Positions 1 through 5,844 of a stretch of DNA of 5,844 nt are shown here, in pieces. Location of the stretch: assembly GCA_013290035.1 (NCBI GenBank), contig JABCYT010000254.1, positions 1-5,844 on the forward strand, read 5' to 3'. A program made the position numbers and the translations under genes. The notes under the pieces are model-generated. The model saw nothing but the letters and a program-made list of their open reading frames with translations. It did no database searches and was not told where the DNA came from. Origin of the DNA: Alphaproteobacteria bacterium. GTDB lineage: Bacteria > Pseudomonadota > Alphaproteobacteria > Reyranellales > Reyranellaceae. Position 1 is the first letter of the stretch. Every line of letters begins with the position of its first letter.

Positions 1-625
1 GGCCGACAAGCGCCAGGGTGCCGACCAGGATGCGCACCTGGTTGTGCAGGAACGAACGGCTGGCGACTTCGATGTCGATCTCCTCGCCGTTGCGCGTCAC
101 CTGCAGCAGGTCGAGCGTCTTGATCGACGACGGCGCCTGGCAGGCGGTCGACCGGAAGCTGTTGAAGTCGTGATGGCCCTGCAGCACCGACGCGGCATCG
201 GCCATGGCGTCGGAATCGAGCGGCACCGGCACGTGCCAGACGCGGCCGCGGTCAAAGGCGGGCGGCGCGCGGCGGTTCAGGATGCGGTAGCGATAGCGCC
301 GGCCCGTCGCCGAGAACCGCGCATTGAAAGTGGCCGGCACGATCTCCGCCTCGACGACCGCGATCGGATCGGGCTTGAGATGGAAATTGAGCGCCGACCG
401 CACGGTCTCGGCGGGCTTCTCGCCGGCCAGGTCGAAATGGGCGACCTGGCCCAACGCATGGACGCCGGCATCGGTGCGGCCCGCGCCCTGCACCGACACG
501 CGTTCCCCGCTCAGCGCCAGCACCGCCTGTTCGATGGCGCCCTGGACCGAGGGGCCGTTGTCCTGGCGCTGCCAGCCGACGAACGGCGCGCCGTCATATT
601 CGATCGTGAGCTTGTAGCGCGTCAC
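1..625 (-). CDS. truA: tRNA pseudouridine synthase A, C-terminus cut by window edge
   Basis: TruA converts uridines 38-40 in the anticodon arm of many tRNAs to pseudouridine, in the cytoplasm. The visible 208 residues start YKLTIEYDG and carry the family's catalytic block AGRTDAGVHA at residues 48-57, with Asp52 as the expected catalytic aspartate. Further on are a RYRYRI-type strand, the HDFNSFRS stretch, and near the edge the conserved SFLHNQVRILVGTL segment. Bacterial TruA is usually about 245-270 residues, so roughly 40-60 C-terminal residues lie left of the window. I chose the GTG at 623-625 because translation from it gives the canonical N-terminus (MTRYKLTIEYDG) with no extra residues, and it lies 4 bases after the fmt stop. 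No clear Shine-Dalgarno precedes it, so translation is probably coupled to fmt (inference). The reading frame is intact with no missing key residue. The family assignment is very secure. Confidence 0.96.
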   Translation of the reverse strand, partial: MTRYKLTIEYDGAPFVGWQRQDNGPSVQGAIEQAVLALSGERVSVQGAGRTDAGVHALGQVAHFDLAGEKPAETVRSALNFHLKPDPIAVVEAEIVPATFNARFSATGRRYRYRILNRRAPPAFDRGRVWHVPVPLDSDAMADAASVLQGHHDFNSFRSTACQAPSSIKTLDLLQVTRNGEEIDIEVASRSFLHNQVRILVGTLALVG

Positions 626-629
626 GGTC

Positions 630-1592
630 TCAGGTCGGCAGCGGAACGACGGCGGGGGGCGCCAGCACGGTGCCGGCCGCCAAGGCAAAGCCGCGCAGGA
701 AGGCATCGGCCGACTGCGCCGATTTGCCGGCGCGCTGCAGCCTCAGGAGCTTCAAGCCGCCGATGCCGCAGGCCACGACCGGAAAGCCGTCGCGCCCCAC
801 GCTCACCGTGCCCGGCATGCCGCCGGCCAGCGCCAGGCCCGCGGCCAGCACTTTGATGCGCTCGCTGCCGCTTTCCGTGGCGACGTCGAACCACGTGCCG
901 GGCCAGGGATCGAAGGCCCGCACCTTGCGCTCGAGCTCGGCCGCGGGCCGACGCCAGTCGAGTGCGCCTTCCTCCTTGCCAAGCTTGTGGGCGTAGGTGA
1001 CGCCCGCCTCGGACTGCGGCACCGCTTCGAGGGTCTTGGCGAGCAGCCCGTCGAGCGTCGACACGATGAGCCGCGCGCCCAGTTCGGCCAGCCGGTCATG
1101 CACCGTCTCGGCAGTGTCGGCGGCCGAGATCGGCGTGCGCTCGGCCAGCAGCATGGCGCCCGTGTCGAGTCCTTCGTCCATGCGCATGGTGGTGACGCCG
1201 GTCTCGGCGTCGCCGGCCAGGATCGCGCGATGGATGGGCGCCGCACCGCGCCAGCGCGGCAGCAGCGAGCCGTGGATATTGATGCAACCCAGGACGGGCG
1301 CATCGAGGAAACGCTTGGGCAGGATATGGCCGTAGGAGACGACCACGGCTGCGTCGAGATCGAGCGCCTCGAAGGCCTGCGCTTCCTCTTCGTTCCTGAG
1401 GCTCTTCGGCGTGCGCACCGGCAGGCCGAGCCGCAGCGCCAATTCGTGCACCGGCGTGCGCCGTTCCTGCTGGCCGCGGCCGGCCGGCTTGGGTGCACGG
1501 GCATAGACGGCGATCACGTCATGGCCGGCATCGACCAGCGCGCCGAGCGCCGGCACGGCAAATTCGGAAGTACCGAGAAACGCGAGCTTCAT
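630..1592 (-). CDS. fmt: methionyl-tRNA formyltransferase
   Basis: Fmt transfers a formyl group from 10-formyltetrahydrofolate to Met-tRNA(fMet), producing the initiator tRNA for bacterial translation. The 320-residue product has normal family length (about 310-320). It opens with the Rossmann-like start MKLAFLGTSEFAVPAL. The active-site signature INIHGSLLPRWRGAAPI spans about residues 104-120, supplying Asn105 and His107, and the MDEGLDTGAML segment supplies Asp143; these match the Asn-His-Asp catalytic set known for the family. The C-terminal part, from about residue 205, contains the KVRAFDPWPG motif and a small OB-like tRNA-binding domain. The ATG at 1590-1592 is supported by an AAGG ribosome binding site 6 bases upstream. 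It is followed by truA after 4 bases, as in many alphaproteobacteria. Def (peptide deformylase), often the gene just before fmt, is not here: divergent zapE begins 50 bp away. Confidence 0.98.
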   Translation of the reverse strand: MKLAFLGTSEFAVPALGALVDAGHDVIAVYARAPKPAGRGQQERRTPVHELALRLGLPVRTPKSLRNEEEAQAFEALDLDAAVVVSYGHILPKRFLDAPVLGCINIHGSLLPRWRGAAPIHRAILAGDAETGVTTMRMDEGLDTGAMLLAERTPISAADTAETVHDRLAELGARLIVSTLDGLLAKTLEAVPQSEAGVTYAHKLGKEEGALDWRRPAAELERKVRAFDPWPGTWFDVATESGSERIKVLAAGLALAGGMPGTVSVGRDGFPVVACGIGGLKLLRLQRAGKSAQSADAFLRGFALAAGTVLAPPAVVPLPT

Positions 1593-1642
1593 CGCGGACC
1601 TTATAGGCAGCCAAGCGCCGGTGAGCTAGGTATGCGCCGGCA
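1593..1642. other. divergent fmt/zapE spacer
   Basis: These 50 bases separate the start codons of two divergent genes, so the promoters of both the fmt-truA unit and zapE should lie here or reach into the opposing coding sequences. The fmt ribosome binding site (AAGG, read on the minus strand, complement of 1599-1602) is visible. For zapE only a weak AGG at 1628-1630 is seen, 12 bases before its ATG. I could not identify a convincing pair of -35 and -10 boxes on either strand. Confidence 0.5.
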
Positions 1643-2821
1643 ATGGACGCAAGTACCCCCTCGACCACCGGCCCCTCGATTCTCGGCAAGGGACCCGCCG
1701 CCAATCTGGCCGCCCGGCGCGCCGCGGGCGAGGTCCATGCCGATCCGGTGCAGGAACGGGTCGTCCTGCGCCTGCAGGCGATATACGACCGGTTGGCGGC
1801 TGCGGCGGCGCCGCATCCGCCAAGGCGTGGCCTGCTGGCGCGCCTCGGCCTGGTGCGCGCGCCCAAGCCGCCCGACGGACCGCACGGGCTCTACATCTGG
1901 GGACCGGTCGGGCGCGGCAAGTCGATGCTGATGGACCTGTTCTTCGCCGACGCGCCGGTGGCCAAGAAACGACGCGTGCACTTCCACGAGTTCATGCTCG
2001 AGGTCCAGGCGCGGCTGCACAATCGTCGCGAAAAGCTCGCGGCCGAGGGCGCGCCGCCGGAAGCCGATACCATCGTGCCGATCGCGCGCGAGATCGCTGA
2101 GGAGACGCGGCTGCTCTGCTTCGACGAGTTCCAGGTGACCAACATCGCCGATGCGATGATCCTGGCCCGCCTGTTCGAGACCCTGTTCGGCGAGGGCATC
2201 ACGGTGATCGCCACCTCCAACCGCAAGCCCGACGATCTCTACAAGGATGGCTTGCAGCGCGACCGCTTCCTGCCTTTCATCGACCTGATCAAGCAACGCC
2301 TGGAGATCCTCGAGCTGGGCGGCAACCACGACTACCGCCTGGATCGGCTGCGCAACTTCGACGTCTACCTGACGCCCTCCGGTGCTTGGGCGAACGCCAA
2401 GCTCGACGAAGCCTTTCGCGCGCTGAGCGACGGCGCCGACGGCGAGCCGCGTGTGCTGCGCACGCAGGGCCGCGACGTCGACATCCCGCGCGCCGCGCCC
2501 GGCGTCGCCATGGCGCACTATCTCGACTGGTGCGCCAAGCCGATGGGCGCCGCCGACTTCCTGTGCATCGCCGACCACTTCCACACCGTGATCATGGCCG
2601 ACATTCCCCGGATGGGGCCGGACAGCCAGGACAAGGCGGCCCGCTTCGTCACCATGATCGACACATTCTACGAGAAGAAAGTGAAGTTCATCTGCTCCGC
2701 CGCCACGGCGCCCAGCGGACTCTATGTCGAAGGCGACGGCGCCTTCGAGTTCCAGCGCACGGTCTCGCGCCTGATGGAGATGCAGAGTCCGGAATATCTC
2801 GCGCTCGATCACATCGCCTAA
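1643..2821 (+). CDS. zapE: cell division protein ZapE (AFG1-family ATPase)
   Basis: ZapE is a P-loop ATPase of the AFG1/LACE1 family. In E. coli it associates with the Z-ring and acts in division under stress or low oxygen; its mitochondrial relatives act in protein quality control. The 392-residue product has a Walker A motif GPVGRGKS at residues 87-94, followed by MLMDLFF. Next are the family-typical RVHFHEFMLEVQ stretch at about 111-122, Walker B LLCFDE at 157-162 followed by FQVTNIADAMIL, and a sensor-like ATSNRKPDDLY at about 190-200 continuing to GLQRDRFLPFI. The C-terminal part ends with the conserved IDTFYEKKVKF and FEFQRTVSRL segments. Length is normal for the alphaproteobacterial form. 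The ATG at 1643 was chosen because it gives a family-like N-terminus; its ribosome binding site is weak. It is divergent from fmt, and mdh follows two genes later, close to the zapE-mdh linkage common in alphaproteobacteria. No defects are seen. Confidence 0.95.
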   Translation: MDASTPSTTGPSILGKGPAANLAARRAAGEVHADPVQERVVLRLQAIYDRLAAAAAPHPPRRGLLARLGLVRAPKPPDGPHGLYIWGPVGRGKSMLMDLFFADAPVAKKRRVHFHEFMLEVQARLHNRREKLAAEGAPPEADTIVPIAREIAEETRLLCFDEFQVTNIADAMILARLFETLFGEGITVIATSNRKPDDLYKDGLQRDRFLPFIDLIKQRLEILELGGNHDYRLDRLRNFDVYLTPSGAWANAKLDEAFRALSDGADGEPRVLRTQGRDVDIPRAAPGVAMAHYLDWCAKPMGAADFLCIADHFHTVIMADIPRMGPDSQDKAARFVTMIDTFYEKKVKFICSAATAPSGLYVEGDGAFEFQRTVSRLMEMQSPEYLALDHIA

Positions 2822-2847
2822 TTGTGATTGTGGCGCCTCGGCGGCCC

Positions 2848-2857
2848 AGCCTAGGCT
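2848..2857. repeat. 10-bp perfect palindrome AGCCTAGGCT
   Basis: The sequence AGCCTAGGCT is a perfect inverted repeat in the 67-base gap between zapE and the dienelactone hydrolase gene. It lies 31 bases before the hydrolase start codon and just upstream of its ribosome binding site. It could be a small operator half or chance in GC-rich DNA. There is no following T-run, so it is not a convincing intrinsic terminator. Confidence 0.35.
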
Positions 2858-2888
2858 CCGCGCGGGGTGAACCACAGGGAGCACCAGC

Positions 2889-3776
2889 ATGGATGGCGAT
2901 CGCGTGATTTATGGAGCGGAGAACGGCCTGTCGCGGCGCGCGGCCTTGGCGGTGCCCGCGGTGATCGGCAGTACCTTCGCGCTGGCCGTCCAGCCGGTGC
3001 AGGCGCAGACCATGATCGTCACGCCGACCGACGGGCTCACCGCCGGCGCCGTGAAGGTCAAGACCAAGGACGGCAAGGAGATGGATGCCTATCGCGCCAT
3101 GCCGGCTGCGGGCCAGGGCTTCGGCACCATCCTGGTGGTGCAGGAGGTCTTCGGCGTCCACGCGCACATCGCCGACATGTGCCGGCGCTTCGCCAAGGTG
3201 GGCTACTACGCCATTGCCCCGGAACTCTATTTCCGCCAGGGCGATCCCAAGACCTACACCGATATTCCCAAGCTGATCAGCGAGATCGTGAGCAAGGTGC
3301 CGGACGAGCAGGTCATGGGCGATCTCGACTCAGCGGTCGCTTTCGCCAAGGGCGAGGGCAAGGCCGATGCGGCGAAGCTCGGCATCACGGGCTTCTGCTG
3401 GGGCGGCCGCATCGTGTGGATGTACGACGCGCACAATCCCGCGGTGAAGGCGGGCGTGGCCTGGTACGGACCGCTGGTGCGGCCCGGCACGGAGCTGCAG
3501 CCCAAGAATCCGATCGACTTCGTGAAGGATCTGCACGGTCCGGTGCTGGGCCTTTACGGCGGCGCCGACGCCGGCATCTCCCAGGAGTCGGTCGAGAAGA
3601 TGCGCGCGGCGCTCAAGGCCTCGGGCAATGAAGCGGCGATGAAGTCGCAGATCGACGTCTATCCGGATACGCCGCATGCCTTCAACGCCGACTACCGCCC
3701 GAGCTACCGCAAGGAAGCGGCGGAGGACGGCTGGAAGAAGGCGCTCGCCTGGTTCAAGGCCAACGGCGTCAGCTGA
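2889..3776 (+). CDS. dienelactone hydrolase family protein, probably exported
   Basis: This is an alpha/beta hydrolase of the dienelactone hydrolase (DLH) family; the classical member opens dienelactone to maleylacetate in chlorocatechol breakdown, but the family has broad ester/lactone substrates and the true substrate here is unknown. The catalytic set is intact: nucleophile Cys170 in the GFCWGG motif (168-173), Asp227 in YGGADAGIS, and His263 in DTPHAF. Glu86 in VVQEVFGV matches the conserved glutamate that interacts with the nucleophile. The protein is 295 residues, longer than cytoplasmic DLH (about 235), because of an N-terminal leader: a twin-arginine LSRRAAL at 14-20, a hydrophobic stretch to about 34, and a likely cleavage site after VQA at 37-39. 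I infer Tat- or Sec-dependent export to the periplasm. The ATG at 2889 has a strong AGGGAG site (2876-2881) 7 bases upstream. The next hydrolase follows after 10 bases, suggesting co-transcription. Confidence 0.92.
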   Translation: MDGDRVIYGAENGLSRRAALAVPAVIGSTFALAVQPVQAQTMIVTPTDGLTAGAVKVKTKDGKEMDAYRAMPAAGQGFGTILVVQEVFGVHAHIADMCRRFAKVGYYAIAPELYFRQGDPKTYTDIPKLISEIVSKVPDEQVMGDLDSAVAFAKGEGKADAAKLGITGFCWGGRIVWMYDAHNPAVKAGVAWYGPLVRPGTELQPKNPIDFVKDLHGPVLGLYGGADAGISQESVEKMRAALKASGNEAAMKSQIDVYPDTPHAFNADYRPSYRKEAAEDGWKKALAWFKANGVS

Positions 3777-3786
3777 TCGGCCGATC

Positions 3787-4644
3787 GTGGAAAGCAAGGG
3801 CATAAAGACCCGCTCGGGCCTCACATTCACCGCGGATGTCGCAGGCTCGGCCGGCGGCCCGCTGGTGCTGCTGCTGCACGGCTTTCCCGAATCGAGACAC
3901 AGTTGGCGCGCGGCGTTGCCGGCGCTCGCCGCGGCGGGCTATCGCGCCGTGGCGCCGGACCAGCGTGGCTATTCGCCGGGCGCGCGGCCCGATCCGGCGG
4001 AGCTCTCCAACTACGCCTTCGACAGGTTGATTGACGACGTTCTCGAGATTGCCGCGGCCGCGGGCTACGACGGCAAGCGCTTCCATCTGGTCGGCCACGA
4101 TTGGGGCGGTCAGGTGTCGTGGGGCGTGGCGGGCAAGCATCCGGAGCGGCTCGCCTCGCTCACCATCCTGTCGCGGCCGCATCCCAGTTCGTTTCGCCGC
4201 GCGCTTCTGAAGGAAGACGGCGATCAGAAGCACCGCTCACGGCATCACCGCGCCTTCCTCGAGCCCGAGACCGGCAAGATGCTGCTGGCGGACAATGCGC
4301 GCCGCCTGCGCGACGGCCTGTTTGGCCAAGGCGTGCCCACGGCAGCGCTCGAGGAACACCTTTCCGTGCTCGGCAATCCCGCGGCCCTCGAAGCCGCACT
4401 CGCCTGGTATCGTTCCAACAAGGGGCTGGCGGCCGACATCGGCACCATCAAGGTGCCGACGCTCTATATCTGGGGCGATGCCGACGCCACGGTCGGACCC
4501 GACGCCGCCTACGGCACCGGCGAATTCATCAGCGCTGCTTACGCCATGGAAGTGCTGCCGAGCGTCGGCCATTTCGTGATGGACCAGGCGCCCGCCAAGG
4601 CGACGGATCTGATGCTGGCCCATCTGAAGAAGCATCCGGTCTGA
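3787..4644 (+). CDS. alpha/beta hydrolase, epoxide hydrolase/haloalkanoate dehalogenase group
   Basis: This is a cytoplasmic alpha/beta-fold hydrolase with an Asp nucleophile, so it probably acts on epoxides or halogenated compounds rather than simple esters; the substrate cannot be read from the sequence. Counting from the GTG at 3787, the product is 285 residues. It has the oxyanion motif HGFPE (31-35), DQRGYSPGARP (58-68), the nucleophile elbow GHDWGG (103-108, Asp105), a cap domain at about 130-215 with WYR (208-210), the acid region WGDADATVG (229-237, probably Asp233), and the base His262 in SVGHF. There is no signal peptide. The open frame reaches back to an ATG at 3676, but that start would overlap the DLH gene by 101 bases and add a basic low-complexity leader. 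GTG 3787 fits the usual family length, although no good Shine-Dalgarno precedes it. Translational coupling to the DLH gene, which ends 10 bases before, is likely. Start uncertain; family secure. Confidence 0.88.
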   Translation: MESKGIKTRSGLTFTADVAGSAGGPLVLLLHGFPESRHSWRAALPALAAAGYRAVAPDQRGYSPGARPDPAELSNYAFDRLIDDVLEIAAAAGYDGKRFHLVGHDWGGQVSWGVAGKHPERLASLTILSRPHPSSFRRALLKEDGDQKHRSRHHRAFLEPETGKMLLADNARRLRDGLFGQGVPTAALEEHLSVLGNPAALEAALAWYRSNKGLAADIGTIKVPTLYIWGDADATVGPDAAYGTGEFISAAYAMEVLPSVGHFVMDQAPAKATDLMLAHLKKHPV

Positions 4645-4658
4645 AAATCCCAGCCGTC

Positions 4659-4687
4659 TTGCCGCTCCCGCCGAATCGCGCTACCAC
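4659..4687 (+). promoter_or_regulatory. possible sigma-70-type promoter for mdh
   Basis: In the 74-base gap before mdh, TTGCCG (4659-4664) is followed after 17 bases by TACCAC (4682-4687). The spacing is ideal and the TTG core is good, but the -10 matches only half of the consensus. A start of transcription around 4694 would leave a leader of about 25 bases containing the mdh ribosome binding site. This is a guess by eye; mdh may also be read through from upstream. Confidence 0.22.
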
Positions 4688-4700
4688 GCGCCGCCTTTAA

Positions 4701-5681
<981 letters not shown>

Positions 5682-5750
5682 CAAGCACGCCGCCTGCGAC
5701 TTTCGTCGAAGACTCAAAACCATCATCAGTCGGTCGTTGCCAAGGCGGAA

Positions 5751-5769
5751 CGGCACTCATAAAGTGCCG
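5751..5769 (+). terminator. hairpin downstream of mdh (terminator-like or leader structure)
   Basis: CGGCACT (5751-5757) and AGTGCCG (5763-5769) form a perfect 7-bp stem around the 5-base loop CATAA, 69 bases after the mdh stop. No T-run follows directly; a weak TTAGTTGCTCTTTG stretch comes about 10 bases later. It could be a weak terminator, an mRNA 3'-end stabiliser, or part of the leader of the next gene. The stem is clear; its role is inferred. Confidence 0.4.
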
Positions 5770-5836
5770 CTACCTCGCATTAGTTGCTCTTTGAAACTGA
5801 GAGCTGGCGCGGGCTTTGCACGTGGTCGCGAGCGGT

Positions 5837-5840
5837 AGGA
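5837..5840 (+). promoter_or_regulatory. possible ribosome binding site of the next gene
   Basis: AGGA sits 4 bases before the right edge. If the next gene begins just outside the window, as sucC often does after mdh in alphaproteobacteria, this would be its Shine-Dalgarno site. The rest of 5682-5844 contains no credible coding sequence and no tRNA that I can recognise. Confidence 0.2.
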
Positions 5841-5844
5841 CTCC

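Noticed and set aside
44..856. Plus-strand open frame (270 codons) opposite truA and the end of fmt
   Set aside because: It is an Arg/Ala-rich shadow of truA, whose own frame shows the catalytic AGRTDAGVHA motif.
1599..1607. TATAAGG-like box on the minus strand before fmt as a -10 element
   Set aside because: It overlaps the fmt ribosome binding site; transcription from it would start almost at the ATG, and no -35 match lies 16-18 bases upstream.
987..1931. Plus-strand open frame (314 codons) opposite fmt and running into zapE
   Set aside because: It is antisense to fmt over its first two thirds and out of frame with zapE afterwards. It has no domain-like sequence, and fmt is unambiguous.
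1601..2890. Long minus-strand open frame (429 codons) opposite zapE
   Set aside because: It is a mirror of zapE coding sequence in GC-rich DNA. The translation is rich in Arg, Val, Gly, His and Asp, has no recognisable domain, and zapE has full motif support on the other strand.
5800..5844. Possible beginning of a tRNA or structured RNA at the right edge
   Set aside because: I could not fit acceptor, D-arm or T-arm motifs to this end, and too little sequence remains to test it.

Overview
This is a GC-rich chromosomal window whose coding sequences use mostly G or C at third codon positions. The gene content and order (fmt-truA on one strand; zapE and an LDH-type malate dehydrogenase on the other) suggest an alphaproteobacterium. 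zapE close upstream of mdh is a familiar arrangement in that class, usually followed by sucC. The class-level assignment rests on gene order and protein character only; I could not run a similarity search, and I do not assign a genus.

Layout. Positions 1-1592 are on the minus strand: fmt (methionyl-tRNA formyltransferase, complete) is followed after 4 bases by truA (tRNA pseudouridine synthase A), whose C-terminal end runs off the left edge. A 50-bp spacer (1593-1642) separates fmt from the divergent zapE. On the plus strand come zapE (AFG1-type ATPase), an exported dienelactone-hydrolase-family protein, a cytoplasmic alpha/beta hydrolase with an Asp nucleophile (epoxide hydrolase/haloalkanoate dehalogenase group), and mdh. 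The two hydrolases are 10 bases apart. The 67- and 74-base gaps around the pair leave room for separate signals. After mdh there are 163 bases without a gene, holding one clear hairpin and a possible ribosome binding site at the extreme right edge.

How the genes work together. fmt and truA both act in translation (initiator tRNA formylation and anticodon-arm modification) and look translationally linked. zapE is a division/stress ATPase and mdh is a TCA-cycle enzyme. The two hydrolases are unrelated catabolic or detoxifying enzymes lying between zapE and mdh, and nothing in the sequence ties them to either neighbour.

I saw no RNA genes, insertion sequences, CRISPR arrays, integration sites or signs of a novel multi-gene system. 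This is mostly an ordinary core-genome region. The items most worth a second look are the hydrolase pair between zapE and mdh, the unusual cap-domain residues of the second hydrolase, the absence of def from the position before fmt, and the hairpin after mdh.
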